Shown one piece after another: positions 36,401 through 50,705 of a DNA stretch of 64,000 nucleotides. The notes beneath the pieces are model-generated. The model was not told where the DNA came from and did no database searches. It saw only the letters and a program-made list of their open reading frames with translations. How positions within the stretch are numbered: the stretch's first letter is position 1; every line of letters begins with the position of its first letter. This DNA is from Tetrahymena elliotti 4EA. Its lineage: Eukaryota; Ciliophora; Oligohymenophorea; Hymenostomatida; Tetrahymenidae. The position numbers and the translations under genes were made by a program. The DNA lies in the NCBI GenBank assembly GCA_000231825.2, contig JH720343.1, positions 295,204 through 359,203 on the forward strand, read 5' to 3'.

Positions 36401-38554
36401 TGGATAGAAATTAAGAAATGTATCAAAGTGAAGCCCAAAAGTAGGCTAAGGGTGAAAAAATTTTAAACTGCTAGATTTGCTAGTAATAAACAAGCGAATT
36501 AGTTGTTATTTATTGCTATTTGACTCTTGATAATTTATGCCAATTGTATGATGTAGCAACCAATTTAAATAAAGTTAATTTTAGTGAAGAATTTTTAACA
36601 AAAAATAAGCATATGTTGAATGGAGTGTCATCTCCTTAAAATCTAATAAGAGATAGCTAAAACTTTGAAAGAAGGTGCACCTTAAGCAGTTGTATGCATT
36701 CTTTCCATGGAAAATGCTTTAGTACTTAAGTTAATTCTATGCCCAACACTATACCTAAAAGAGTAATAAATCCTAATCCTGACATGGTTACAAAGGAGAT
36801 GTTTTGCTCTTAATGCAAAACCCTTAGCAATACTGCATTAATATATTTGGACCCTATTTTCAAGAAAGTATAATTTAGCAAAAGCAGCCCATAAATCCCA
36901 AGCAGTGAAAGTTAATTAGGATCATGTGATTAAATTTAAAAAAGTATCTCTATCAGTGAAAATTCATCTTTCTAAAGTAGTGCTTTAAAAAAAGAATATA
37001 ATGAGTAAGAATATTTTGACTTTATCACTCTCAATGTTGTAGAAATGGAAGATAGCATTAGAACAAGAAATAAAAATTTAGAGCACTTCTTAGTAGATTT
37101 TAAGGTTAATGACATTAAATTTATTGAAAATTTGAGATTAGCTATTACTGTCTTCATTCAAAAGTTTTTTGATCTTTCCATTCTCGTTTCTAATGAAGAT
37201 ATCCAAACAATAATGACTTAGGCCTATTAATATTAACTAGATCTTGCATTTTCTAATGGAATTAGTGAATTTTTATCTAAGAATATAATTATATCGAAGG
37301 CTATTTTGCAAAATCTCTCATTGGTATAATGTTTACATGATGCAGATTACAGCATTTATACTAAAGCTCAAGAAAGAATACTTCTACACTTGAACAAATT
37401 CCACAGCTTCAACTTTGTTCTCTCTTAAAAATTACTCAAACAAAATTTTTCTTTTGATGATATATGGCGCTAAGTTGCATCTGACCTCTATCTCATATAT
37501 AATAATGACTAAAACAAGCTAAAGCAGTTGATAAGAGCTTTTGCTTTGTTATATTTACAGTAAAAATTTAGTATTATATTTTTTTATTAATATATTTTCA
37601 TAAAAACAGATACATCTAGATATTCTATGCCTTCTTACTAGCTAAGTAGAGAGAATTTCCTTAACTTACAATTGAAAAACTTAAAGGCATGTATGAAGAA
37701 GATTTGGAATTTAGATTGAGCTGTTAAATATTTAGCTTACCTTATTTGAGACTGGTTATGGCTACTTTCATAACAATGTTTGAATTTAATGAAGATGTCA
37801 TCAATAATAATTTAACAAAGAAATATATTGATGAAGAGAAGGAGTTAGAAGTCTATGAAGAAATTTTAGGAAAGGATTTTACATATATAAACTTTGAATC
37901 AATAATGAAAACTTCTAACTCACAAAACTTCTGGTAGTTATATATGAATGATCTTAATAATTTGGATAACACATAAAAACTTTAACCTTTCCTGGAAAAA
38001 AATCCTTGTTTCAAATTTTCATTTGTTTATTTAGGAGAAAATTATATGTAATTCCATCGCTTCCATTACAAACCTTGTTGTCTTTGTAATAGATATAGTC
38101 CTAAAACTAAGCTTGTTTTGTGCTTGATCTGTGGACAAGTAATGTGTGTTGTTGATTGTAATCTATAGCAAGATCAAATTCCCGTAAAAAATTATATTAT
38201 TGAAATTATATTTTTAAAAATAACATATTTTTAATTTAATAGGAATAAGGAAACTTAAATATTCATGCATTAAGTTATCATGAAGGAAAGACAATTTTCT
38301 TATCTTTGCAAAATCAAGAAATAATTTTACTTGATTATCCTAAAGGAGTCTCGCAAAAAACTCCTATTTTCTTAGATGAAATAGGATAACCTATTGATCT
38401 TTCTGTTAATGAAGACTGGGAAAGATTTACTATAAATAAAAAGAAGATTGATTAATTAAGATAAACTCTTTTTAATAGAAAACTTCCTCAATATTTAAGA
38501 TAAATTCTTTGGAATGAAGACCCAAATACTAAATGCATAGATTAAAAATATTGA
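33430..38554 (+). CDS. UBR-box E3 ubiquitin ligase, UBR1/2/3-like
   Basis: Exons 33430-33965, 34101-35248, 35316-36341, 36395-37559, 37610-38183 and 38243-38554 are all in phase: 1586 residues. The UBR zinc box lies at ~67-138 (CEECFINSNHLNHRYFMV; YCACGTNRNG; CCKHH). A long helical middle follows, then a linker before the RING like those of UBR proteins (DAQRRVMEEFQNKQKGF). A RING-H2-like domain spans ~927-1060 (CQIC; CMHSFHGKCF; FCSQC). The C-terminal UBR autoinhibitory-type region has CCLCNRYSPKTKLVLCLICG, then HALSYHEGKTIFLSLQ and FLDEIGQPIDLSVNEDWERF. The canonical CDCGD segment that binds basic N-termini reads CACGT here, so type-1 N-degron recognition may be lost. The fourth intron (37560-37609) was set by the frame change, which restores conserved sequence downstream. 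Confidence 0.9.
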
Positions 38555-39673
38555 TTAGACATGTATATCTAAAAATTAACATATAAATTAAAAAAATTAA
38601 CAAAAAATTAAATTTCAAATAAAAAAGAATCCCATTTAAAATTTAAAAAAAATTAATCTATTTTAAACTTAGCTGAAATGATTAATTAAAGGGGATGAGT
38701 AGAAATAATAAATTAAAAATAAATCTATAAACTAATTAATAAAATTAATTAACAAATAATTGTCACTTTCTTTATAAATATATCTAAAAATTATTTTATA
38801 TATCTGATAAATTGTAATCTTATTCTTAATTTGCTTGAAAAAATACTTTTATTTCATATTACCTTCATTTATTTTCAAATTTGTAAATTATCATTTCTTA
38901 TCTTAATATTGTAAAAGAAGAATCAATTAATTTATAATCATTTATTTCACTTGGAGGCGCGCGATTTTTTTTAAAAATTTGAAAGTTTAATTCTTCTTAT
39001 TCAAAGCGGGTGTTGTAAAATTTTCGAATATCAAATTTATTAAAAAGACAATTATCGATATATCCTCCACATTTAACGAACTCAGTATTTTTTATTTTCA
39101 GGTTCTTTTAGGTTTTACTAACATGTATATACTTATTATTTCTTAAAAAGAATAAGATGAAGCTTTAATGCACTGACTTGAAGGGTAGCAGTAGAATAAT
39201 AATGTTACCGCTCAAAACAAGAATCATCTTTTACTTTTAAACTTGAATAATTAAGTTACCCTAAAAATTAAAAAAAATAGATATGAGCCAAATCATAAAA
39301 AATGTAATGCCTGATATTTAATATTTTCTCCGGTAATTAAGTAGGCGTTGAATTTAATGAATGCAGGTAGAATGCTAAGAAAAAATATATAATAAAGATT
39401 GTGTTAGATATTATTATATTTTATTTTTCGAAAAAAAAAAAATTAAAAAAGTAAATTTTAATAATTCAAGAAAAAGTAAGAAAAAATCTTGCTAATTTTC
39501 AGAAAGAAAAAAAAGGTTAGAAAAAAGTTAATCCTCTCATAAAGTTTCTCAGCTTATCAAAGAACTTCATTTTACATTTTTATAGCTAGCTCCATCATTT
39601 TATTTAAAAAAATAAATAAATATTTAACAAGAAAAACCTAAAAGCACTCATTTATCTCACACAATCAAGCAAA
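38555..39673. other. Intergenic, ASF1 promoter region
   Basis: About 1.1 kb downstream of the UBR gene and upstream of ASF1. It is less uniformly AT-rich than other spacers: GGCGCGCGA at 38956-38964, GCGGG near 39006, and patches of GC around 39170-39220. A weak stem GGTAGC..GTTACC around 39185-39213 is visible, but no known RNA family. Confidence 0.5.
38956..38964 (+). promoter_or_regulatory. E2F-like GC motif upstream of ASF1
   Basis: GGCGCGCGA followed by a T-run. The core GGCGCG is shared with the E2F/DP site TTTCGCGCC in reverse orientation. It lies ~0.7 kb upstream of the ASF1 ATG. ASF1 is an S-phase histone chaperone in other eukaryotes, so cell-cycle control is plausible, but the site is only a partial consensus match. 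Confidence 0.4.
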
Positions 39674-40429
39674 ATGGCCTTAGTAAATATCTAAAACATC
39701 CAATTTCACAATAACCCCTGTCCTTTTTTGAGCCCCTTCAAACTTGACGTATCCTTCGAATGCATCAAGCCAATTCCTGATGACATTGAATGGTAGTTGA
39801 TTTATATCGGCTCTGCTAAAGATGAAAAATATGATTAAGTCCTTGAAAAATTCTCTACTGGGTAATTAGAATAAGGTGTACTTTAATTTACAATAGAAAC
39901 AAATCCACCTGATCATACATAGATTCCAAATAAAGATGATTTACTTGGAGTAACTGCAATAATCCTTACTGTTTCTTATCACAATCAAGAGTTTTTCCGT
40001 GTTGGCTACTATGTATACAATCAATACACTGATCCCGAACTTATTATTAATGATCCTCCTTAAATTTTAATTGATAAAGTTGAACGTAGCATTCTAGCTA
40101 ACCAACCTCGTATCACTCACTTCAACATAAAATGGGGCACTGAGGATGAAAATAAAGAAACTGATCCTAATACTTTAGCTATCCTCTAATAGTAATTAGC
40201 CTAAAATGGAAACATCCCCAATTAGCTCATGCAAGAAATGTAATAAGTGAATAGCTAAATGCAGTCTTTCTTACCTGATCCCTTTTCTAAGTCATCAGGA
40301 ATTCTTTAAGAGCTAACTACACAAGGATAGAATAACAGCACAAATAGTTTCATGTTTGGATAAGGCTTAGACATACCTTAAAATAATGTATTCCAACCCT
40401 CTAATGTATTCAGTTCAAATCCCTACTGA
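39674..40429 (+). CDS. ASF1: Histone H3-H4 chaperone ASF1
   Basis: Single exon, 251 residues, ending at TGA. It hands H3-H4 to CAF-1/HIRA during replication-coupled and -independent nucleosome assembly in the nucleus. The conserved Ig-like core occupies residues 1-~160. The N-terminus MALVNIQNIQFHNNPCPFLS, ECIKPIPDDIEWQLIYIGSA, VGYYVYNQYTDPEL and LANQPRITHFNIKW are near-exact family motifs. The C-terminal ~90 residues are Q/N/S-rich and end NVFSSNPY, longer than the acidic yeast tail is simple to align with. No intron is needed. Several TAA and TAG codons fall at positions where glutamine is conserved, which supports the reassigned code. An E2F-like motif lies upstream. Confidence 0.96.
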
Positions 40430-41246
40430 GAAATGGAGATGATTGTAAATAAAATAAACACTTCTTAATAAAAATAAATTTCTACATTAATTGATAAGTA
40501 TAAAGAATAATTTAGCAACCAACAAACATTATAAAATATTAGTAATGACATTCAAAATTTTTACTCATAGAAAATATAAAATAAATGGATAGTAGCTCTC
40601 TGATCTTAAAAATGAAAGAATGAAATAGGCATTTTGAGCAAATTTTTAAGACTAACTGATTTTTTTAAATAAGTAATTAAGTCCACCCATAGTTATGAAT
40701 ATAAAAGAATTGAGTAATAATTAATATGAATACCTTATCGAATTGCATAAAAAAAAATAATAATAAAATGAGATGATAAATAAATAACAATATCTCTGAA
40801 AATTAATTATTCATCTATCTTTCTATTTTGGAAAATATCAATATAATCAAATAAATAAATAATTTAAATTTAATATTTTTGTTAATTCATTCATTTACTA
40901 AAATAAATTATATATATTTCTTTCATCATTTTTTAAAATTCATTCTTATTCTTTCTTTATTTCCTCATCTTTCATTCATTCTAACATTTTTTCTATTTTC
41001 CTATTGATATTTGATAATACTTGATAAAAACTTAATTTTTTTAATTTAGGTCATATTTAATTTCCAATAAACCAATTTTCTAAAAATTTTAGCTTATAAT
41101 TTTTTTAATTGGAGAGGTAAGTAAAAATTGTTCATCTTTATTATCACATAATTAAAATTTTGAATGCAATTTAAATTGTCATATTTATACAAATAGCTAA
41201 AGAATATAAATTATTAATTATTGATATTACTTAAAAAAATATTTTT
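40430..41246. other. Intergenic, convergent 3' ends
   Basis: About 800 bases of AT-rich DNA between the ASF1 stop and the stop of the large receptor gene on the other strand. Contains a TTCATTC-rich stretch near 40920-40985; nothing else seen. Confidence 0.55.
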
Positions 41247-44200
41247 TCACTTTTTATTTATTTTCTCAACTTTTTTTTCATTTTTTCCTAATTTTTGATT
41301 CTTAGCAAAGTTTTCAGATTAAATTGTAATTCCATATCCTCTAAGTGCAAAAAAGCTTCCTATAGTACTGTCAGAACCAACTATTATAAGTATGAAGACT
41401 ACTGCTGCATCAGCTATCAGATCTATTAAGAATGCTGCTTTAATAACGTCTTACCAAATATTAAGTTAATGTTCATCACATAGCCCAATAAAAATTGATA
41501 TAGCTATTAAAGCTAGGACAGCTAAAACTATCCCTATCATTGTCACACCAAAAGAGTATTTAAAGCCTTCTACAACTTTCCATGTTGACTCTGTATTTTT
41601 ATCATCATTTAGATTGTTATTAAGACCAACAACAATCATGTGATAGACACCTTATATTTTAAATTTTATTTATAAAAAGCATTCAAAATTTTATTATACC
41701 TATTGTCCAATATATACAAACAGAAGTTGAAGATACTGTTATGATGGAAGTTAAAATCTATTAAGTTGAAGATTGCATATCGAAAGGAAGAATTTAAACA
41801 AAAATTGAAGAAAAAGCAAAATGAGAAGCAATAATGGTAAGTGATGTAACTGCTCTTGTGTAGTTATTGACAAACTAATTTGTGGGGCCTGCAAAAAAGC
41901 TGATAATTGGGAAATAATATAAGAAGTAGATTGTTGAATGATCTTTAGCATTAATTTTTGGGTCCAAATAATGGCTTTTAAAAGTTGAATAACCTAAAAA
42001 TACTAGTCCTAAACCTAATGTAATCACTATCATGATATATATGCCATAATAATTTCTCAATATCATTAATTCCTAAAATCTTTCTGACTCTGCTACAAAA
42101 GTATTGTTTGGATCAGTAAATTTATTGACTTCTTTATAAATTCTAAGCTTTTCAGTTACATAAGAATCCTTTTAGTAAAAAAATTAAGTTTTAGTATTTT
42201 TAAATGTTTGCTTAAAAATATTTTACAAAAGTAAAGTTATTAGAAATGAAAATGTCATTATAGCTAGGCAAGCTTTGTATATTCTACTTGTTAATTTAAA
42301 CTGTTATATAAGATACTATAGAATAACAAGAGCAAGATATATGAGTGGAGTTTTCTCTTTGGAAAAAGCAGCTGTTTGTTTCAAATATATCTTTTTTTTG
42401 ATCATAATGAAGACAACTTTTAAAAAAATATTAAAATAATTTGGAAAACATCAAAATTTTGAAATAAAAATACTTATAGACGGGAATCTTCGGATCTATA
42501 TATTGCAAAGAAGGATAAGAAACCATTTTAGGGATGATAATAGTGATTGGATTAGGATTGTTAACAAATGGTAAAATTTGTTATCTTTGAGAAAGAATAA
42601 CAGTGAAAAATCCTGTTGCTAAAAGGAATTATTGAGATATTTGTTAGCTTGAGAATGGAAGAGCAGAAGAAATATCAAATACTTCAACTAATATAATTCT
42701 TAAATTAGAGTAGGATTTTATTATAGACTAAGGCAAGTAAATAAAATGGCGTTTAGATTAAAATTCAATTACTGGGAAGTTAAATAAGGATTTTAGCACA
42801 TCTATACCTGTACCAAATTCTAATCCAACATCTATATTCACCAGAGAAGATTTTGCTTGTTAAGATAATGACTACTCTTAGCTTTGTAAATTTCTCATTA
42901 AAAGAGACTATGACTAAGTAGCTGAATCTGATACATTTTCAGATGATTACAAAATTTATGGAAACATTGAGGATGTTATCACTCCTACAGAGGCATATAA
43001 ATTATAAGGAGAATTGATATTTAATGGTTCATTTTAGCTTGAAATTAATGTTAGTGTTGATAAGTCTCTTATAGTAGTAAGTATTTATAAGAAATTAGCT
43101 TTATCAGGAAGCTAAGTGAGGGTATAGCTAATAATTATTGAGTTTAAATTTTAAAATATTTAGATAAAGCAATATGATAGAGTATGACTACTTAACATAT
43201 TTAATGTATTACCTGAGCTTGTATTTACAGTTATTACTTTTTAATTTAAATACTTAGATAAAATTTAAAAGTAAACTGGATAAATAGCTTTGTCTATCAT
43301 ATCCCTAAAGAATGAAATATCCATTAAAATATTTACCAGGCCATCATTATTAATATTAGCAGCCATATTTTGATTAACTAAAGTAAGAGCATTTAATAAA
43401 TATTCTGATAATTGTTAACTTCTTTTTACATCTATTTAACATTTAGGGCCTGTAAAACCTGAAGGGCAACTACAAAATATTGAGTTTGGTACACATTTTC
43501 CAGAATTAAGGCATAAATTTAATGAGCAACTGATATCGCTATTTACTACCTAAAAAAATGATTTTTATAAGTAAATCTATTGCTAAGATTATGAATATGC
43601 ATCAAAAAGGTAATTATATAAGACTTCCTTTAAAATTCTTATATCTTGGATCATAGTAGAAAGTTAGGTTAATTGATTTGTACTTGCAATCATTTAAATT
43701 ATAAGAGAATCAAATTTACCAAGATCTTAATTAATATCAGTTGTATTATAGGTAAATACAGCTCCATTTAAAAATGATACTTTTGAACTTGTTTAATATT
43801 ACACATACTAATTAAAAACATTCACAACCACATTTAATTCTTGCTATTATCTTACTTAGTAAGTTGTTAAATTTAGCTATTTTGAACTTGATGTAAGAAA
43901 GATCACAAATAAATTGTCAACCGAAACCAAGTCTTATGAATAACTAGTTATGTTATTTATTCTCTCTATAAAATAGATTAAAAATATTTTAATTTTTTAG
44001 TTTTTTTTTTAGATAAATCATAAATTTATTTTTAATTGTTTTTATTTTCAGATTTTTGATTTTCACTTTTTTTATTGATTTAATTTTTTAATTTCTGTTT
44101 TTATGATATTAATTTAAAATCAAAAGGAAAATATTTACAAAATGAATGGGTGTTTTATATAGGAGTGAGTATGTAGTCATATAAAAGTGGTGAGGGGTGA

Positions 44201-47200
44201 ATAAAATTGAGTAGGGTCAACTATATTTGAGTTGTTCCACTAAATATATTAGAAGAAGGCTAGCAATTTACAGTACCTGGAGTTAACATTAGCTAAGTAC
44301 TCAAACTTATAGTTTGAGTAGAAGATCCTTTAGAATTCGCTATTGTAAATGATATTTAGTATAATTATAAAGGAGATAGATTTTAGATAGGAATATATAA
44401 GTTAGTAATATTATTTAAAATCAAATCTTTTAAGAATTTAGACCCTAATTCAGATTTAGGGGAAGGGCTGATTAAAGACCATGTCATTGAAGTTATTTAA
44501 ATTGATGATTAAATTTGTGTTAGGATAGTAACATCTTCCTTAAAAGTAACGTCTGAAGGTTTAGTCAATATTGTTAATTAAGGAAGGAGATTTAATACAC
44601 ATATGTTAGACTAAGAAACCTAAACAGTTCCTAAAGGACATGAATCATAGCAATTATCTTAGTAATAGAACTGTTGCTTTATGCAAGAAACACAATTAGT
44701 TTTACATACCTTATTAATACCAAAAAGAATAAATATTTTTAAAAAATAATTTGATGGTATTTTTTACTTTGCAGTATGATTTTTTTGTTTCTGAATCTAT
44801 GAATAGAATAAAACCATTTAAGCATAACTAGCCTTTAACACATTAATTTACAGTTTCGTGAAAAATATATCCTTCTTTACATTAAGAGCAATTTGAACTA
44901 GATTATGAGCAGCTAACACATCCTTCATCACAAGGTTAACAATAGTAGCTAGATAAATCCGCTGCTTGCTAATTGTTAGAAATGAAAAGTTAAAATGTTC
45001 CCGCTGGACAAGTTTCAACACAAGTATTATCTTATTAGTTGAGTGTATAATTTTGCAAACATTAAGTACAAATCTTTATGCTGCTATTTAAGCTTTGATT
45101 TACACATAATCCACATTAAGAGGGGCATTAAACACAAACACCTTTAATACTTCTGAGTCCTTGAGGGCAAAATGTTTAGCACTAGGAGTTATACTTTACA
45201 TACCCACTATTGCATAATATGCAATTAGAACTAAATGGACCATCACAAGTCAAACACTTTGGATTGCATTAAGAGCAAATAATTCCATTTTAATTAGACT
45301 TAAAAAAAAAAGAATAATTAATAGATTATTTGTTTAAATTAATAAATTTTTACAATGCTTTAGTAATACCCTGCTGCACAGGATGTACAATCTGAATTAC
45401 TTGGTCCATTACAATTGAAGCATACAGAGTTACAACTTTAGCATTAGTTAGTTTAGGAATTCAAATAAAATCCATCTGGGCAACTTTATACACATACAGA
45501 ATCACCTAATTTGTAATACCCTGCAGCACATTAAATACAACTATCAAAGCCAGGTCCTGAGCATTAAAGACATGATTAGTCACATTTTTAGCATTGAGTT
45601 TGGTTAGTTAAAAAGAATCCATTAGATTAGCAAGTATAGCACTAGTTTGAATTAGGACCAAAGCAGCTACTACAACTATAAAAGCATGGTAAACATGTAT
45701 TTTTAATAGGATCTATATACTGCTGACTACTACATTTAATAACACATTAAGTATTAGAAAGGACTAAACCTTTTGTTTAATCACAAGAAGTACAAGTTGT
45801 AGAAGTATTTACACACGTTTTACATGATTAATTACATACTTTTTTATTTAAAAGTAGAGTAAGTAAATCTTAAAATAAACATTTTTTAGAATTAAAAATA
45901 CCTGAGCAAACTCCTGATTATATAAAATATCCTGATCTACAAATAACACATTAATCCTTTGTACATTACTAGCATACAGGATCACTACAAGGTAAACAAA
46001 CTAAAACGTTATTGACCTATGCAGGATATGCACCTATGGGACATTCTACATAACAGTAATTTTAGAAAAGATAATAATTTAAATTGCACTTATCACAGTT
46101 TGTTTTTGAATTGCATGAATAACATCCAGAATCACAAGCTAATAAAAAATGTATATTTGTTTATTGATTAGATAATTTTTATTGAATAATCTTACCTTAA
46201 CATATTTTTGTAGCTGCATTTAAGTAATATCCACTTTTACAATCAATACAATCTGTAGCTAATGGTCCACTACATGTTGTACAAGTAGGATGACATTAAA
46301 CACATAAATTTTATGATTTATCTGGAAACCCAGATGAGCAAGTATTCTGACAAGAGCTATCTTATAAAAAGAAACCATCAGCGCAAGAAGTACACATTCC
46401 AATTTAAGAGCACTCCAAACATTTAGAAAGACATTTATTACAAACTCTACCTCCACTATTATAGTATCCTTATATGCATGTTTAACAGTTAGAAGTAGTT
46501 ATGGAGCATGTTTAACAGCCTTCTTAGCAGCTCTTACATGTATAATCTGTTTCATCAGATAAATAAAAGCTACCACAATCATCAACACATAGCTGCTAAT
46601 TGAGATCTGGTAAAACTTTCATGAATCTTAACTGTTTGCATGTTGTACAAAAATTCCTGCTTGTGCAAGTCAAACAAAACTAGCTACATTCAATACATAC
46701 ACCTTTATCACTTGTATTTTAATTATTAGTTATTCCATGAGCTTAAAAGAAAAATCCTTATGCACAAGAATTGCATTCAAGTAATGTAGGCCCATAACAT
46801 TTTAAACAACCATTAGCACAAGCTTTTATATAAATATATTTTTAGGATATAAATATATTAATTATTTTACATTAGCAAATTTTATCTGTATCTCCATATG
46901 TTCCATCAGGACAAACCAGAGAGCAGTTATTTTATTTATCTAGAAAGTAATTATTGTAGCAAGATGTGCAAAATGTGCTACTTGTACAAGACTAACATTA
47001 AGGAGGACATGGAAAGCAATTCTCATCTTTAAAATAATAACCGCTTATACATGAAGTGCATGCATCAGCAGAAGTACAATTTTAGCACTTTCCTGAGCAT
47101 GCTATATATCAATCAAAAAATTTTAGAACTATTCTAAATAAATTAAATTGCAATTACCTTAACAAGTGCTAGTTAAAAAGTTTGGAAAATAACCTGCCTT

Positions 47201-49632
47201 ATTTTTGCAATCAGATAGAGATAAGCAAGCAGAATTAAATAAATATCTATTTTAGCTGCATGCAAAGCATTCCTAATTGGATGGTCCAAAGCATTTAGTA
47301 CAAGATGAATCGCAACCTTTTAAAAAGAGTTAAGAAATTAGAATTTTTATGGTTTAAATTTAATCTTACTTTAACATTAATCTTTAATTAGATAGAATTT
47401 ATCACTGCATTATGTGCAAGTAGTAAGAGAAGAGCAAAGAGTGCAATTATTTAAAGCACAATCTATTTTTTTAATTATGAGCAAAATATTTGAAATTTAA
47501 AATTATTACTTTAGCATTAATTTTAAGAGTTTGGAAACTATCCATTAGGACAAGAACTGATGCAAGAATAATTGGAGTCTAAGTAATATCCACTTATGCA
47601 TGATTAGCAAGTTGATAAATCTGTACATGATGTGCATACCTAATTGCAAGCTTTAATAAATTTATCATATAGTTAATATTATTTATCTAAAAAATAATTT
47701 TACTTTAACATTATTTGTTACTCAAATAAAAACCTTATTTACAAGAAAGACATTCATTAAATGATGGTCCTGAACAACTTAAGCAAGATGAATTGCATTC
47801 TTGAAATGAAAAATTGTTTATTTTAATTTATTTTTTTGTAAATATTTGATTTACTTTCACATTTAAGATTTAGTTAATCACTGACATAATACCCATTAGG
47901 ACATTTTTTAAAACACGATTATTGATATTTATAATAACCCGATTAACATTATGAACAAGAATCATTCCCTGCAGAAAAACATGTTTAGCAAGCTTCGTTG
48001 CAGATTTAACATTGCATAAATTCATTAGAAAAGAAATAACCATCTGGACATGCAGTTAAGCTACAAATATTAGAATCTAAGCTTGACAGATTTAAATATC
48101 CACTTGAGCAGACTTAGCAAGAAGATCCTTAAGAACCTAAGAATAAAACTTCACATTATTTTTAAGTTTAGCATGTGTTTTTAAAATCACTCGTATTCCT
48201 TATCAAAGTTCCTCCTTAAGCAATGATTATTTTTGAAACGTAACCATTCATACCAAAATTATCACTCTATTTACTAAATTGAAAAGGAAGGTATCCAAAG
48301 TAAATTGTATACGTAGTTTTTTAGATACTTAATGTATAAGCCAGATATATTACTTATCTAAATGCAGGTTAATCATAGTATTATCTTAGACTCACCATTA
48401 TTTAAGATTAAATATTTTATGTTATATCAGTTTGTATATTAGTCCATGTTAATGATATAAAATACCATTGGTTGGCAAAAAGGTTATTAGAATATATCTA
48501 GTACTATTTATTAATCATCTTTACTTTTATAGCATTTTAAATCATATCAATAGATAAATACTCTGTATCTTATAAATTCTCAGAAATTATAGAAAGTATA
48601 CTATTGTCATTTTGAGATAATGAAGACAGTCTAAAATAAAATCCTATAAAGAAGGGGTCAGTTAAAATAATATTTCTAATCTCAAAAGTTGAGTATTATC
48701 TTATAGTTTATCCACTAGTTTGTTAAGCATTTTCGTTTATGAGTTATATACCTTAAAAAGTTTTAGAATAGACTGCACTATTTGGTTAATTATCAATAGT
48801 TGGATAAATAGGGTATATTCTTTATTAAACATCTTCTCTAAATAAACCTTTTCCAAACTCTTAATCCAGTTTAAAACTATATAAATATCCTTTAAAATCT
48901 TAAAACATAAAGTTCTATGCATTTTAATATCCACTTGATGCAAAATTAGCCCCATTAATAAATTATAATTTTTTATAATTTACTCCGCTCGTTGATAGAG
49001 TTAATTATACTGAATTTTAAAGAGTTAGTTAAGTTAGAGCAAATTTATTATAGTAATCTCTCTATTTTTGAGGTTATGAGAAATAAACCGTTAACTAGGA
49101 GCCATTTGAGTCAATCTAAGCTAAAAAAAATAGCCATAAACTATTCTATTAATAGATATTAGGAATGTTTTATCCTCCAATCTTTAATGTCTAAGATGGA
49201 TAGTCAAACTACAAACTCAAAACCGAATTATCAGCACTTTTTGTTTTAAATGATATTTAAATAATTTAAATTTTCTAAGTATAGAAAATATTTTTTACCT
49301 GTTCTAAAGAGAAAAAATGGTATATTAGGTTTACAATGTTGAGCTCATCCAACCGTATATCATAAACATTTAAGATGCTTTTATTTTTATTTCAAATCAT
49401 TAAATTTCATTTATTAAATAGATTTACTAGTAGATAGATTTAAGCTTTATGGAGTTGTATCAGTTCTTAAAATTTGTGTTTAGCAATTACTCTAACAGTA
49501 AATGAACCCTATTTTATGTAAGTCTTTTTTTAAAATTATTTTAGAAATGAAGAAATTACATATTGCATTGAAAAATAAAGCAAAAATGTTTATTAATTTT
49601 GTAGAAGTTTTATATCCTCTGGAGAATCTCAT
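41247..49632 (-). CDS. Giant Cys-rich receptor with about seven membrane segments
   Basis: Minus-strand, many-exon gene, probably more than 2000 residues. The region 49250-48200 encodes an extracellular part with lectin/LamG-like composition (SLWLFFLAQID; NGYVSKIIIAQGG). From ~48200 to ~44800 come many furin-like/growth-factor-receptor Cys-rich repeats (for example CPDGYFFSNEFMQCQICNEA; CSGPSFNECLSC), interrupted by ~10 introns. A Ser/Thr-rich REJ-like stretch (44700-43550) and one EGF-like module (CVPNSIFCSCPSGFTGPKC, ~43500-43440) follow. The C-terminus (42420-41250) is polytopic: PLIYLALVILQYLI, LAIMTFSFLITLLL, IYIMIVITLGLGLVFLGY, IYFLYYFPIISFFAG, SLTIIASHFAFSSIFV, MIGIVLAVLALIAISIFIGL and IADAAVVFILIIVG, ending at TGA 41247. 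Exons before ~49250 could not be joined cleanly; ATG 49632 is a guess. A split into two genes is possible but unsupported. Confidence 0.75.
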
Positions 49633-50705
49633 TTTAATTACTAAATCTTTGTATTTTTGTAATAATTTTTAGTTTAATTAAAATCCAATACTGTTGAATA
49701 GAAGAATAAATAAACTTTTTAAAAACAAATTAAAATTTAAGGATGACAAATATTTATTAAAAAGCTTTGAACAAATATCAATCATAATTTCAAAACGAAC
49801 TAAAATTTGTATTTTTAGATATCAATATTATTTTAAATATGATTCGTTTATTTTATTAGATGATATTAGTTATTTAATTAGAATATTTTAAAAGAAATTT
49901 AGAAATAGATTTCTTAAAACCTTATTTTATTTTTCTCACCAATACATTATTAAGAAATAACTTTTAAATAATTATATTTATATGTTATATTTTTCTAATA
50001 AGTTCATAGCTATTGAATAAAGAGTATGTTTAATTTTTATATTTAGTATTGGTTTATTTTAAAAACAATAAACAAATAGTGTGTTCTTACATAATGAAGT
50101 ATTATTATAAATTATTTAAGAATTAAGAGTTTAATATTACATTTAAAACTCTTAATTTTCCTTAATAATTTTTTTAAAACTTTTACATCTAAATACAATC
50201 TTTTAAACAATTAATTTATTTAAGATTTTATTTGTTATTTTGTTTAAATATAAGGAATTATTCAAATAGTAAGTTATTCAGTATTATTCCTTCAAAGATA
50301 TTTAGTTAAATCCTATCACTCAGATATTCTTATCTTCAAAAATAATTAGATATCATTCATAATCTTTTTAAAAAGATATTAAAATTCAAAATTAGTTTGT
50401 AAATTACAATTAAATTCATTTTAATAAAATTAATTAAGAATAAAAAAATTATGTAACTTTCTGTTCATATTTAGTTATTTAGTATTATTAATTTAAGATA
50501 TTTAAATTAAACTCTTATAAATCATAATTATGAACATAGAAGAACTTAATCTTTGAAAATAGGAAATAAGGAAATAAGAATATTAGACTGTATTCTAACC
50601 CCTAATTTTCTTTTATTACTTATTGGGTTTAATAAAAATCCATTTATTTTAATTAATATATTTTGAAAATAAAGGCAATTTCAAAATTTATTATATATTG
50701 TAAGA
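49633..50705. other. Intergenic, divergent promoters
   Basis: About 1.07 kb of strongly AT-rich DNA between the start of the receptor gene (-) and the papain-like gene (+). Open frames here are of random composition. Nothing else seen. Confidence 0.55.

Noticed and set aside
42100..42420. GPS-like cleavage motif in the receptor (C..C.C pattern before the membrane segments)
   Set aside because: It appears only in a frame that competes with the membrane-segment frame; the latter joins better to the next exon.
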